Made by a program: the position numbers and the translations under genes
Notes under the pieces: generated by a model
Database searches by the model: none
What the model saw: only the letters and a program-made list of their open reading frames with translations
Told to the model about the DNA's origin: nothing
Assembly: GCA_945897785.1 (NCBI GenBank)
Contig: CAMDGD010000016.1
Coordinates: 1-38,558, forward strand
Length of the DNA stretch: 38,558 bases
Origin: Paludibacter jiangxiensis
GTDB lineage: Bacteria; Bacteroidota; Bacteroidia; Bacteroidales; Paludibacteraceae
Direction: 5' to 3'
Shown: one piece after another, positions 10,344 through 19,154 of the stretch
Position numbering within the stretch: position 1 is the stretch's first letter
Layout: the number at the start of each line of letters is the position of its first letter

Positions 10344-11882
10344 ATGTTAGTAAAAACCTTTGGAGCCGCTGTGCATGGCATTGATGCAACAATTGTAACC
10401 ATCGAAGTAAATGTATCTCAAGGAATACAGTTTTTTTTGGTAGGACTACCTGACAATGCCGTAAAAGAAAGTCATAAACGAATTCTTTCGGCTTTGCAAC
10501 ATAACGGACTGAAAATTCCGAAGATGCAAGTCGTTATTAATATGGCTCCGGCTGATATTCGCAAAGAAGGCTCGGCCTACGACTTACCCTTAGCCATTGG
10601 GATGATGGGAGCAGATGGTTCTGTAGTTTCCGATGAAATCGACAAATTCGTTATCATGGGAGAATTATCATTAGACGGCAGCGTGAATCCTATAAAAGGA
10701 GTATTGCCTATTGCCATTAAGGCCCGCGAAGAAGGATTTAAAGGATTTATTTTGCCAAAACAAAACAGCAAAGAAGCTGCTGTAGTAGATAACTTAGCCA
10801 TTTATGGGGTAGAAAACATCAAAGAAGTGGTTGATTTTTTTAACGGTGAAATCAATTTAACGCCTACTATTGTTAATACGCGTGAAGATTTCTTTGCCAA
10901 AAGTGATCTATTTACGGTTGATTTTTCCGATGTAAAGGGGCAAGAAAGTGTAAAACGAGCCATAGAAGTTGCTGCATCCGGCGGACATAATATTATTATG
11001 GTTGGCCCACCAGGAGCCGGTAAATCGATGATGGCAAAATGCATTCCCACAATTTTACCTCCCTTTGGATTGCATGAGGCCTTAGAAACAACAAAAATAC
11101 ATTCGGTAGCCGGAAAATTAAGTAACAACACCTCGCTAATGACAGAGAGACCGTTTCGGAGTCCACACCACACTATTTCGGATGTTGCACTGGTTGGCGG
11201 CGGTTCTTTTCCGCAACCGGGCGAAATATCTTTAGCCCACAATGGTGTGCTATTTTTAGATGAATTGCCCGAATTCAAACGAACCGTACTGGAAGTTATG
11301 CGACAACCACTGGAAGACAGAAAAATTAGCATCTCTCGTTCAAAATCATCGGTAGATTATCCGGCAAGTTTTATGCTCGTAGCATCAATGAATCCATGCC
11401 CTTGCGGGTATTATAATCATCCCGACCGTGCATGCATTTGTGGTCCCGGACAAGTGCAAAAATACCTTGGACGCATATCAGGGCCTCTATTAGATAGAAT
11501 TGACATACATATTGAGATTGTGCCGGTGCCATTTGAGAAACTTTCCGAACAACAAGAAAGCGAGAAAAGCACTTTTATAAGAGAGCGTATAATTAATGCA
11601 AGAAAAATACAAGAAATTCGATTTAAAGATATTCCCGGCGTATACTGCAATGCACAAATGTCGTCAAAACTATTGCGTAAATATGCAAACCCCGATGAGA
11701 CAGGGGCTTCTTTATTGAAAAATGCTATGCAACGGCTAAACCTTTCGGCACGCGCTTACGACCGCATACTCAAGGTGGCTAGAACAATAGCTGATTTAGA
11801 AAATTGTGAGGATATCCTTACTGAACATATTGCTGAAGCGATTAATTATAGGAATCTGGATAGAGAGGGATGGGCTGGTTAA
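10344..11882 (+). CDS. comM: YifB/ComM-type Mg-chelatase-like AAA+ ATPase
   Basis: 512 aa, the full length for the YifB/ComM family. Residues 1-175 form the N-terminal Lon-protease-like (ribosomal S5 fold) domain, recognisable by LPDNAVKESHKRI and INMAPADIRKEGSAYDLP. Residues ~195-400 are the Mg-chelatase-type AAA+ domain, with Walker A GPPGAGKS at 221-228, Walker B GVLFLDELPEF, and the family signature MNPCPCGYYNHPDRACICGP. The C-terminal domain (SARAYDRILKVARTIADL) is also typical. ComM is a hexameric helicase that helps branch migration of incoming single-stranded DNA in natural transformation; in non-competent species its role is less clear. It is convergent with the DedA gene and stands alone on the plus strand. 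The 165-bp stretch after it has no clear terminator. Confidence 0.93.
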   Translation: MLVKTFGAAVHGIDATIVTIEVNVSQGIQFFLVGLPDNAVKESHKRILSALQHNGLKIPKMQVVINMAPADIRKEGSAYDLPLAIGMMGADGSVVSDEIDKFVIMGELSLDGSVNPIKGVLPIAIKAREEGFKGFILPKQNSKEAAVVDNLAIYGVENIKEVVDFFNGEINLTPTIVNTREDFFAKSDLFTVDFSDVKGQESVKRAIEVAASGGHNIIMVGPPGAGKSMMAKCIPTILPPFGLHEALETTKIHSVAGKLSNNTSLMTERPFRSPHHTISDVALVGGGSFPQPGEISLAHNGVLFLDELPEFKRTVLEVMRQPLEDRKISISRSKSSVDYPASFMLVASMNPCPCGYYNHPDRACICGPGQVQKYLGRISGPLLDRIDIHIEIVPVPFEKLSEQQESEKSTFIRERIINARKIQEIRFKDIPGVYCNAQMSSKLLRKYANPDETGASLLKNAMQRLNLSARAYDRILKVARTIADLENCEDILTEHIAEAINYRNLDREGWAG

Positions 11883-12047
11883 ATATAGGATATTATCAAG
11901 ACTCACTCAAATTCTTCCAAGGGAGAGAGGGCTTCGAAAGCACTTGTAGTGTTTTTATCTTTTTTTTAAACTTTTTTATTTTACATTCTATATATGTTTC
12001 GTGCCAAAATAAATGTAAATTTACTCTTCCGACAAATTCAAACTCTT

Positions 12048-12530
12048 TTAGGAAAGAAACAAGCCCTGAAAATACATCCATACCAAATATCGAGCAAGTT
12101 TTCCGATGAACATGGCGAGTAAGACAATCCAAAATCGACAGCGTAAAAATCCGGCAGTTACTGCAATGAAATCACCCACAGCAGGTAAAAAGGCAAAAAA
12201 TGCGAGCCAATCACCATACCGGTGAAACTTTTTACTCCATCTATCAATCTTATCTTTTTTTACGCCTAAGTATTTATCCAACCACTCCAGCTTGCCAATC
12301 ATTCCTAGCCAGTAACAAGTAACTCCGCCTAGCGTATTGCCTAAAGTAGCCACAGCAACACAAACCCATGGATCCAGATTCATAGTAACAACAACAGCTG
12401 TGAAAACAAGCTCTGAAGCAAAAGGAAGGATGGTTGCTGCCAAAAATGCTGCCACAAACAAACCAATATAGCCCCATTCGGCAAAATCGATTAAGGCATT
12501 GTTACTCCATTCCAATAGGCTTAAAAGCAT
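12048..12530 (-). CDS. DedA/YqaA-family inner-membrane protein
   Basis: 160 aa, a short member of the SNARE-associated (DedA) family of the YqaA subgroup. It has about four hydrophobic segments. Family motifs are LFVAAFLAATILPFASE near the N-terminus, NTLGGVTCYWLG in the middle and the RYGDWLAFFAFLPAVGDF loop with its conserved Arg, Pro and Gly. DedA proteins are polytopic membrane proteins linked to lipid-carrier (undecaprenyl phosphate or phospholipid) translocation and membrane homeostasis; the YqaA group is not well characterised. It is the last gene of the HAD-ribF-membrane protein-DedA operon, 12 bp after the preceding stop codon. Confidence 0.85.
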   Translation of the reverse strand: MLLSLLEWSNNALIDFAEWGYIGLFVAAFLAATILPFASELVFTAVVVTMNLDPWVCVAVATLGNTLGGVTCYWLGMIGKLEWLDKYLGVKKDKIDRWSKKFHRYGDWLAFFAFLPAVGDFIAVTAGFLRCRFWIVLLAMFIGKLARYLVWMYFQGLFLS

Positions 12531-12542
12531 AGTATTTGGTCA

Positions 12543-13544
12543 TTACAAGGTGATGGAAAAAAGGGTAAATAAATAATTAAGTAAACAGAAAAAAAGTAGG
12601 GTGAAAAAGAGAATGCGGGTAATTAAGCTGTTTTTTAATGAGAAAAAATGTGCGTAAAGCATGCTTGAAAAAACAGTAGCCAGAATAAAAATAATAGGAA
12701 GATTATTTGATTTAAGAAAAAACAATACTACAAAAAAAACAAAAGCTACAGCAATAAAACTAAGCATGCGACTTACTTTGATTTTATCGCTAAAGGGATC
12801 CTTTATAATTGTATGTATAGCAATTATGGCAAAAGCAGACAGAACAACTAAATAAATAACTGTAGCCATAGTAAATTGCCAATATACAATAACTTCAAAT
12901 TGTTTTATAAAGAGATAAAAATAGCTTATTACATCACCATCCAATATAAAAGCTAAACCAATAAAAAACAAAAAAGGAGTAAGTAGCCCAAGTGTATTTG
13001 CCAAGAAAGTACGGGTAGTTAATCCTTTAAGTCGTTGAATGCCGAAAAGTAGGACCGGCCAAAAAAGTAAAAGTTCTACAGAAAAAAATGACCCCAACGC
13101 TACAAAAAGACCAATATTAAAGGCATTAAATACGGGTTGTTTGGTATCGTACGAAGCAAATAATTGCCAAACGATAAGTAGTAAAAAAAGCACGCTTAAC
13201 TGTGAAAAATCAAAATGGTGCAGTTGAATGTTGGTGCCAATTAGAATAATATAAAAGAAAAACAAGAGTGAATTACGCATGCGAATAAAGGAAAACCGAT
13301 TGTTTAGTTGCAGCAATACAAAACCAATAAAAATACTAAATAAAAAAGCAATAAATTTTGCCCACAAGGGAGAGAACGCTGCATAATTGCTTAATGCTGT
13401 TGAAAAGGCAGTATTTTGCTTAACCCACAGGGCACTTGATTCAGCAAAGAACAAAGGAATCACCCACAAAATAATGCTCAAGAAAAACGGAATAAGAATT
13501 CCTGGAAGTCGAGGCTCAATAAGTATTTTTAAAAAATTCTTCAT
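12543..13544 (-). CDS. Polytopic membrane protein, possibly the DUF6427 family
   Basis: 333 aa and strongly hydrophobic throughout, with about eight to ten predicted membrane segments separated by short loops. I see no catalytic motif. The general shape, and an N-terminus of the kind IEPRLPGILIPFFLSIILW, recall a Bacteroidota-restricted membrane family (DUF6427), but this is from memory and tentative. Its ATG overlaps the ribF stop by four bases (ATGA, 13541-13544), so translation is coupled to ribF; the DedA gene follows after 12 bp. The operon placement suggests a constitutive membrane function. A role in flavin handling is possible but unsupported by sequence. Confidence 0.7.
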   Translation of the reverse strand: MKNFLKILIEPRLPGILIPFFLSIILWVIPLFFAESSALWVKQNTAFSTALSNYAAFSPLWAKFIAFLFSIFIGFVLLQLNNRFSFIRMRNSLLFFFYIILIGTNIQLHHFDFSQLSVLFLLLIVWQLFASYDTKQPVFNAFNIGLFVALGSFFSVELLLFWPVLLFGIQRLKGLTTRTFLANTLGLLTPFLFFIGLAFILDGDVISYFYLFIKQFEVIVYWQFTMATVIYLVVLSAFAIIAIHTIIKDPFSDKIKVSRMLSFIAVAFVFFVVLFFLKSNNLPIIFILATVFSSMLYAHFFSLKNSLITRILFFTLLFFCLLNYLFTLFSITL

Positions 13545-14479
13545 ACTGCTCTGTTTTTTTCAAGCAATGCAATAGCATGTTGTTTGTCTCTATCCAATTG
13601 AGCAATTAATTCATCAACGCAGGTAAAGGAAATTTCGTCGCGCATCCTGCCAATAAACCTAACAGCGATTTGCTCGTTATAAATTGTTTGATTGAAATCA
13701 AGAATATGCACTTCGATGCTTGTTGTTTTTGTGTCACTTAGTGTTGGGCGCACACCAATATTGAGCATGCCCCCATATACGGTAGTATGTAGTAGTACTT
13801 CCACAGCATAAACTCCATGAGGTGGAAGTATCTTGTTTGTTACATTCCGGACAATATTTGCCGTTGGAAAACCAATACGTTTACCAATATGTTGCCCGTT
13901 TACCACAGTACCTTCAATCTGGTAAGGATAAGACAACAACTCGGCAGCCGCATCCATTTGCCCCTTTTCTATCAACTTACGAATAACCGATGAACTAATA
14001 TGCACCCCTTTATGCAAAAAAGGAGATGCCTCAATAATACGCAAGCCAAGCTCCTGAGCATACACCATATAATCGGCCATAGTTTCTTGGCGGTTTTTAC
14101 CAAAACGATTGTCGTAACCAATAAACAAAGTATGTACGCCCATTTGTTTCACCAAATGCTGTTTGATAAAATCGTAAGCCGATAAATTAGCCATTTGTTT
14201 ATTAAAAGGCAAAAGCACGCAAGCATCTATACCAAAATCGGCAAGAAGAGCCATTTTTTCTTCATTATTTGTTAGCAGTGCAGGAACATAATTGGTAGGA
14301 AGAATGGTTTTGGGATGGTTTTCGAAGGATATAACCAAGGATTTTTTGCCTAGCTTGACTGCTTCATTCTTGACCAAATTAAGCAAATAACGATGACCTA
14401 AGTGTACACCATCGAAAAAACCAACCGTAGCGATATAAGTTCCTTGAGGAATAGTTGCTGATGGATCTATTCGTTTCAT
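13541..14479 (-). CDS. ribF: Bifunctional riboflavin kinase / FAD synthetase
   Basis: 312 aa, the normal length. The N-terminal half is the FMN adenylyltransferase with the nucleotidyltransferase signature TVGFFDGVHLGHRYLL (about 19-34) and the later HISSSVIRKLIEKG segment. The C-terminal half is the riboflavin kinase with GKRIGFPTANI and HGVYAVEV. It makes FMN and then FAD in the cytosol, supplying flavoenzymes such as NfnAB encoded elsewhere in the window. Its ATG overlaps the HAD-phosphatase stop by four bases (ATGA, 14476-14479), and its stop overlaps the next start in the same way. It is the second gene of a translationally coupled operon. Confidence 0.96.
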   Translation of the reverse strand: MKRIDPSATIPQGTYIATVGFFDGVHLGHRYLLNLVKNEAVKLGKKSLVISFENHPKTILPTNYVPALLTNNEEKMALLADFGIDACVLLPFNKQMANLSAYDFIKQHLVKQMGVHTLFIGYDNRFGKNRQETMADYMVYAQELGLRIIEASPFLHKGVHISSSVIRKLIEKGQMDAAAELLSYPYQIEGTVVNGQHIGKRIGFPTANIVRNVTNKILPPHGVYAVEVLLHTTVYGGMLNIGVRPTLSDTKTTSIEVHILDFNQTIYNEQIAVRFIGRMRDEISFTCVDELIAQLDRDKQHAIALLEKNRAV

Positions 14480-15099
14480 CGCGCTGTTATAGGCTTAAAA
14501 ATTGAACTGAAATCTTCATTTTCTTTTACTAAATAGGTTTGAAACCCTAATTCTTGCGCCATTTCAATATTCTGTACACCATCATCCAAAAACAATATCT
14601 CCGATGCAGGCACTTGTTCTTTTTCCAGTACGTAATCAAAAATTGCCTTATCTGGTTTGGCTAGTCCAAGTTGATATGATAGGTAGCAATGGTCGAAATA
14701 ATTATCGATCGATAGGCCATTTTTAGCAAACTCACGCAGAGCAACTTGCTCAAAATGAATAGCATTGGTATTGCTAAGCATAAGCACCCTGTATTGTTTA
14801 CGCAAAGCTAATAACAAATCTAATTTATAGTGTGGAATATCAAGTAAAAAACTATTCCAAGCAAAATCGATGGCCTCATCACTAACATCATGCGAACTCA
14901 TTTCTTTAATAGCTACACGAAAATCATCTGCCGATAGTTCTCCCCGTTCTAAGCCCAAAAAAATGCCAGATTGGGTATATTTACTTATAAAACTATCCAC
15001 TCGAAGCCCAATATTTGTGAAAGCCTGTAAGCATCTTTGCTTATCAAGATTAACCAATACCCCACCAAAATCAAATAAAACCCTTGTTATTCCTTTCAT
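14476..15099 (-). CDS. HAD-superfamily (subclass IA) phosphatase
   Basis: 207 aa from the ATG at 15097-15099. The frame is open up to 15186, but that extension would lie upstream of the mapped promoter and adds 29 residues before the conserved start, so the inner ATG is chosen. HAD motifs are DFGGVLVNLD with the nucleophile Asp10, MLSNTNAIH (motif II), the Lys of LAKPDKAIFD (motif III), and LFLDDGVQNIEMAQ (motif IV). The alpha-helical cap sits between motifs I and II. Similarity is to the YihX-type sugar-phosphate/FMN phosphatases. Because it is coupled to ribF, a flavin-nucleotide or riboflavin-pathway phosphate substrate is an attractive inference, but the sequence does not prove it. Confidence 0.88.
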   Translation of the reverse strand: MKGITRVLFDFGGVLVNLDKQRCLQAFTNIGLRVDSFISKYTQSGIFLGLERGELSADDFRVAIKEMSSHDVSDEAIDFAWNSFLLDIPHYKLDLLLALRKQYRVLMLSNTNAIHFEQVALREFAKNGLSIDNYFDHCYLSYQLGLAKPDKAIFDYVLEKEQVPASEILFLDDGVQNIEMAQELGFQTYLVKENEDFSSIFKPITAR

Positions 15100-15124
15100 A
15101 TACGGTAAAATTTCATCTATCTGT

Positions 15125-15154
15125 TTTGCAATTAAACAAAAATAACTACTTTTG
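15125..15154 (+). promoter_or_regulatory. Promoter of the tRNA gene
   Basis: TTTG (15125-15128), 18 bases, then TACTTTTG (15147-15154). The predicted start is near 15161, giving a short leader before the mature tRNA 5' end at 15189. It interlocks with the divergent promoter at 15137-15168. Confidence 0.6.
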
Positions 15155-15168
15155 TGACTCGTTGCAAA
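15137..15168 (-). promoter_or_regulatory. Promoter of the HAD-ribF operon
   Basis: On the minus strand TTTG (15168-15165) is followed by 20 bases and TATTTTTG (15144-15137). The predicted start near 15130 leaves about 30 nt of leader before the ATG at 15099 and rules out the longer reading frame starting at 15186. Confidence 0.65.
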
Positions 15169-15188
15169 GTTAATAGAAATTTGCAAAC

Positions 15189-15263
15189 GGGCCCATAGCT
15201 CAGTTGGTTAGTAGCACCTGACTCATAATCAGGGGGTCATCGGTTCAAGCCCGGTTGGGCCCA
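15189..15263 (+). tRNA. tRNA with anticodon CAU (Ile2/lysidine type or elongator Met)
   Basis: The cloverleaf is clear. The acceptor stem is GGGCCCA (15189-15195) with TGGGCCC (15256-15262) and discriminator A at 15263. The anticodon arm CCTGA-CTCATAA-TCAGG has anticodon CAU, and the T-arm loop is TTCAAGC. No CCA is encoded, as is usual in Bacteroidota. The G-C-rich acceptor stem resembles the minor isoleucine tRNA whose C34 is changed to lysidine, but elongator Met cannot be excluded; an initiator is unlikely. The D-arm is odd: it is one base longer than the usual form and has a C-T mismatch where the fourth D-stem pair should be, giving 75 instead of 74 nt. Confidence 0.92.
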
Positions 15264-15272
15264 CTCTTTTAC

Positions 15273-15302
15273 ATAAAGCCTTGCAGTTTTGCAGGGCTTT
15301 AT
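15273..15302 (+). terminator. Terminator after the tRNA
   Basis: Eight-base arms ATAAAGCC (15273-15280) and GGCTTTAT (15295-15302) pair, with further inner pairing TGCA/TGCA. It lies 10 bp after the tRNA end. The T-run is weak (ATATATTT). Confidence 0.6.
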
Positions 15303-15463
15303 ATATTTACAGTAAAATAGAACTTTAAAAGGTTCTACCAAATTTATAAATATCTATGCCAAACATAAGGAAAATTATTAAAGGCAAATTTAGCCTATAA
15401 TACGTTATCTTTTTTTTATTAATATCCGAAAAAATTATATTTTCAACGTGTAGGCTCTGTTTA

Positions 15464-15503
15464 TTAAAAAATGACCGACTTTTATAAGTCGGTCATTTTT
15501 TAA
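15464..15503 (-). terminator. Terminator after recQ
   Basis: An 18-bp perfect inverted repeat (15464-15481 with 15486-15503) has a 4-nt loop and A/T runs at its outer ends, 16 bp past the recQ stop. It is symmetric enough to also stop plus-strand read-through from the tRNA. The 256-bp stretch 15264-15519 holds only this and the tRNA terminator. Confidence 0.85.
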
Positions 15504-15519
15504 TAGTTTATGCTTGAGT

Positions 15520-17706
15520 TTAGTTTGCCATTTCGGATAAGAACTTGATACGAACCATACGAATTTCTTCTTCAGAGAAATCCTCTTCTCCAAGTTCAGT
15601 TAAGGCTTCAATAATCTTATCTGTTTCAGCATCGCTAAAATAATTGTAAATGTCTTGAATGTGTTCGTCATCCATTATTTGTTTTAAGAAATAATCAATG
15701 TTGATTTTGGTGCCCGAATATACAATAGCTTCTACTTCTTCAAGAAGTTCTTTAAATTCTATTCCTTTGGATTCGGCAATATCATCTAAGGCAATCTTTC
15801 GGTCAATAGCCTGTATTATAGATACTTTTAGTTTAGATTTGTTGGCAACAGAACGAACGCGGAGATCCTCCGGGCGAATAATCTCGTTTTCTTCGACATG
15901 ATTTTTTATCAGTTTAAGAAAGGCTTCTCCGTATCTTTTGGCCTTACCGCCACCAACTCCCGGAATATTTTGCAATTCGTCCATAGTAACCGGATAGTTG
16001 GTTGCCATGGCTTCTAATGAGGGGTCTTGAAAAATGACAAAAGGAGGAACCTCTAATTTTTTTGATAGTGTTTTTCGTAAGTCTTTAAGCATAGAAAATA
16101 ACACCTCGTCAGCAGCCCCACTTCCTCCGCCTCGGGTGGGTGTTTCTTCTTCATCATCTTCTTCAAAATCATTGTCTTTAGTTATTTTGAATGATGTAGG
16201 GTGTTCCATGTACTTTCTGCCCTCAGCTGTCATTTTTAATAAGCCATAATTTTCGATGTCTTTATCAATAAAGCCAGAAATCATTGCTTGTCTAATTACA
16301 GCATGAAGGAATCGTTCATCTTCATCTTGATAGGCAGCAAAAAGCTCCAGTTCATCATGTCCGTGCGATTTAATATCGGCAGTTTCTTTGCCTTTTAGAA
16401 TATCGACAATGTGCTCGGCTTTAAATCGTTCTTTTAGTAAAACGATAACCTCTAAAATTGCACTAATAAATTCTTTTCCTTCTACTTGTTTTTTTGGATT
16501 CATACAGTTATCGCAACTTCCACAGTTTTCTTCGGTGTAATCTTCACCAAAATAGTGTAACAATAATTTTCTTCTACACACAGATGATTCGGCATATGCA
16601 GCTGTTTCGAGCAACAGTTGTTTGCCTATTTCTTGCTCGGCAATAGGTTTACCTTGCATAAATTTTTCAAGTTTTTGTAAGTCTTTGTTTGCGTAAAAAG
16701 TCAAACAATGTCCTTCACCTCCATCGCGCCCGGCTCTTCCGGTTTCTTGGTAATATCCTTCCAAACTTTTGGGGATATCATAGTGAATTACATAACGCAC
16801 ATCTGGCTTGTCTATTCCCATTCCAAAAGCAATGGTAGCTACAATTACCTCCATTTTCTCCATCAAAAATGCATCTTGATTTTGGGAGCGAGTAGCAGAA
16901 TCAATACCGGCGTGATAAGGGAGCGCTAAAATACCATTTACCTTTAAAGTTTCAGCTAATTCTTCAACTTTTTTTCGACTTAAACAGTAAATAATTCCCG
17001 ATTTGCCTGGTTGTGATTTTATATATTTGATAATTTCTTTGTCAACCTGTTTGTTCTTAGCACGAACTTCGTAATATAGGTTGGCTCGGTTAAAGGATGA
17101 TTTAAATACACGAGCATCCTGCATGCCTAAGTTTTTTTGTATATCGTGTTGTACTTTTGGTGTAGCAGTAGCTGTTAAGGCTACAAGAGGTGCCGTGCCA
17201 ATTTCGTTTATGATGGGGCGTATTCTGCGGTATTCCGGCCTAAAATCATGGCCCCATTCCGAAATACAATGAGCCTCGTCAATAGCATAAAAAGAAATTG
17301 TTATTTGTTTTAGAAAGGCGATGTTTTCTAATTTGGTAAGCGACTCCGGAGCCACATACAACAGTTTGGTTTTACCGGAGAGGATATCTTCTTTAACTTG
17401 ATCGATGGCCGCTTTAGAAAGGGATGAGTTGATGAAATGAGCAATACCGTCTTCCTCACTGAAGTTACGCATGGCATCTACCTGATTTTTCATTAAGGCA
17501 ATAAGCGGAGATACTACAATAGCTGTCCCATCCATTATTAATGAAGGAAGTTGGTAGCACAATGACTTTCCTCCTCCTGTAGGCATCAACACAAATGTGT
17601 CATTTCCCTCTAAGATATTCTGTATCACCCCTTCCTGATTTCCCTTGAAAGAGTTGAAACCAAAATGCTTTTTTAAATGAGGAATGAGGTTAATCTTTTT
17701 TGCCAT
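15520..17706 (-). CDS. recQ: ATP-dependent DNA helicase RecQ
   Basis: 728 aa, longer than the ~610 aa of E. coli RecQ, as usual in Bacteroidota. It is a superfamily 2 3'-5' helicase. Walker A is MPTGGGKS (41-48), the DEAH box is 143-146, the aromatic-rich loop is EWGHDFRPEYR, and motif VI is YYQETGRAGRDG (318-329). The zinc-binding cysteines are 377, 395, 398 and 401, followed by the RQC winged helix. An acidic linker (DFEEDDEEE) leads to an HRDC domain (about 545-620). The extra C-terminal ~100 residues look like the HTH_40-type domain. RecQ works in recombination, replication-fork repair and suppression of illegitimate recombination. It follows clpX after 158 bp and ends in a strong terminator. 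Confidence 0.95.
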   Translation of the reverse strand: MAKKINLIPHLKKHFGFNSFKGNQEGVIQNILEGNDTFVLMPTGGGKSLCYQLPSLIMDGTAIVVSPLIALMKNQVDAMRNFSEEDGIAHFINSSLSKAAIDQVKEDILSGKTKLLYVAPESLTKLENIAFLKQITISFYAIDEAHCISEWGHDFRPEYRRIRPIINEIGTAPLVALTATATPKVQHDIQKNLGMQDARVFKSSFNRANLYYEVRAKNKQVDKEIIKYIKSQPGKSGIIYCLSRKKVEELAETLKVNGILALPYHAGIDSATRSQNQDAFLMEKMEVIVATIAFGMGIDKPDVRYVIHYDIPKSLEGYYQETGRAGRDGGEGHCLTFYANKDLQKLEKFMQGKPIAEQEIGKQLLLETAAYAESSVCRRKLLLHYFGEDYTEENCGSCDNCMNPKKQVEGKEFISAILEVIVLLKERFKAEHIVDILKGKETADIKSHGHDELELFAAYQDEDERFLHAVIRQAMISGFIDKDIENYGLLKMTAEGRKYMEHPTSFKITKDNDFEEDDEEETPTRGGGSGAADEVLFSMLKDLRKTLSKKLEVPPFVIFQDPSLEAMATNYPVTMDELQNIPGVGGGKAKRYGEAFLKLIKNHVEENEIIRPEDLRVRSVANKSKLKVSIIQAIDRKIALDDIAESKGIEFKELLEEVEAIVYSGTKINIDYFLKQIMDDEHIQDIYNYFSDAETDKIIEALTELGEEDFSEEEIRMVRIKFLSEMAN

Positions 17707-17759
17707 GAAATATGTTTCGTTGTTCGTTGGTGAATAACCATTTATATTATTGCTTGAAA

Positions 17760-17767
17760 CAAATTTA
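17760..17767 (-). promoter_or_regulatory. Possible -7 box of recQ
   Basis: The minus strand reads TAAATTTG, matching TAnnTTTG, 54 bp before the recQ ATG. No TTTG is seen at the right distance upstream, so this is weak. Confidence 0.3.
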
Positions 17768-17864
17768 AAACAAGTTTGTTAATTACTCCTGTTTTTTCAG
17801 AAAAAGTTGTGTTAAATCAATAAAAAAATGAATACGATGTTTTCTCTTTTTTACTGGGGGTTTA

Positions 17865-19097
17865 TTATTCTGTTTTAAAACGAGATAAGTTTACTTTCTC
17901 AATTTTTGTTTGAGCTAAATCTAACGTGATGGTAAGTTCATTAATGCTTTTGCTGGGTACTTCATACATTTCGTCCATAATTATCGATTCCACCATAGAA
18001 CGAAGTCCTCGAGCACCAAGTTTAAATTCCATGGCTTTATCTACTATATATTCTAGTACATCTTCTTTAAAAACCAGCGTTACACCATCCATAACAAATA
18101 ACTTGGTGTATTGTTTAATGATGGAGTTTTTTGGTTCGGTGAGTATTTTTCGTAGGGCATCCCGGTCAAGTGGATTTAAGTATGTGAGTATTGGTAGCCG
18201 ACCAATTATTTCGGGTATTAAGCCAAAAGATTTTAAGTCTTGCGGAGCAATATATTGCAGTAAATTATCCAACTGAACTTGACTATTGTTTTTACTTGCA
18301 CCGTAACCAACTACGCGGGTATTTAGTCGATGTGCAATTTTACGTTCAATGCCATCGAAAGCGCCACCACAAATAAATAGAATATTTTGGGTGTTTACCG
18401 GAATCATTTTTTGGTCGGGATGTTTTCTTCCTCCTTGTGGTGGAACATTAACAATCGACCCTTCAAGCAATTTCAGCAAGCCTTGCTGTACGCCTTCGCC
18501 ACTTACATCTCTTGTTATGGAGGGATTGTCGCCTTTGCGGGCAATTTTGTCTATTTCATCGATAAAAACGATACCTCTTTCGGCTTCTTGTACATTATAA
18601 TCGGCCACTTGCAATAGTCGGGTAAGTATGCTTTCTATATCCTCGCCTACATATCCGGCTTCGGTAAGTACAGTAGCATCTACAATGGTAAACGGCACAT
18701 GCAGTTGTTTGGCAATTGTTCGCGCCAAAAGAGTTTTTCCTGTACCTGTAGAGCCTACTAGAATAATGTTCGATTTTTCGATTTCAACATCATCATTCAG
18801 TGAGCTTTGTAATAAGCGTTTGTAATGATTGTAAACAGCAACGGAAAGGTATTTTTTTGCTTCGTCTTGTCCAATAACATATTGGTCGAGGTACGATTTT
18901 ATTTCTTTCGGTTTGGGTAGTTCTTCTTGCTTAAGCTGAAAATTAGTTGTTGATTTACTTATCCGATTCTCTTTTAAAATATCTCCGGCGGCTTCAACGC
19001 AACTATTGCATATATTAACCCCTTCGCCGGTAATCATTAAGCCCACTTCATTTTTTGAGCGACCACAAAAACTGCATTTATCGTTTGGTTTTGCCAT
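17865..19097 (-). CDS. clpX: ATP-dependent Clp protease ATP-binding subunit ClpX
   Basis: 410 aa from the ATG at 19095-19097. The frame is open 12 codons further upstream, but family members begin at MAKxxDKCSFCG, so the inner start is chosen. The N-terminal zinc domain has Cys8, 11, 30 and 33. The AAA+ module has Walker A GSTGTGKT (115-122), the pore loop GYVGED, Walker B FIDEIDKIA and sensor GARGLRS. The loop that docks on ClpP reads VVGYGA instead of the E. coli IGFGA. ClpX unfolds tagged substrates and feeds them to ClpP in the cytosol. It lies 57 bp downstream of clpP, probably in one transcript. Confidence 0.96.
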   Translation of the reverse strand: MAKPNDKCSFCGRSKNEVGLMITGEGVNICNSCVEAAGDILKENRISKSTTNFQLKQEELPKPKEIKSYLDQYVIGQDEAKKYLSVAVYNHYKRLLQSSLNDDVEIEKSNIILVGSTGTGKTLLARTIAKQLHVPFTIVDATVLTEAGYVGEDIESILTRLLQVADYNVQEAERGIVFIDEIDKIARKGDNPSITRDVSGEGVQQGLLKLLEGSIVNVPPQGGRKHPDQKMIPVNTQNILFICGGAFDGIERKIAHRLNTRVVGYGASKNNSQVQLDNLLQYIAPQDLKSFGLIPEIIGRLPILTYLNPLDRDALRKILTEPKNSIIKQYTKLFVMDGVTLVFKEDVLEYIVDKAMEFKLGARGLRSMVESIIMDEMYEVPSKSINELTITLDLAQTKIEKVNLSRFKTE

Positions 19098-19154
19098 ATT
19101 GTGATTTACCAATGGAAAGAGAGCCTTTCGCATTGTTCATTTTATCTTTTATCG

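Noticed and set aside
10802-11332. Minus-strand 176-codon open frame inside comM
   Set aside because: It is a shadow of the well-supported comM frame, with no family motif.
14476-15186. Longer HAD protein starting at 15186
   Set aside because: The extra 29 residues are not part of the HAD fold, and the well-matched promoter at 15137-15168 would start transcription downstream of that codon.
15189-15519. tRNA as an integration site for a mobile element
   Set aside because: No repeat of the tRNA 3' end, integrase or foreign-looking cargo follows; only terminators and recQ.
17865-19133. Longer ClpX starting at 19133
   Set aside because: The 12 extra residues precede the conserved MAKxxDKCSFCG start seen throughout the family.
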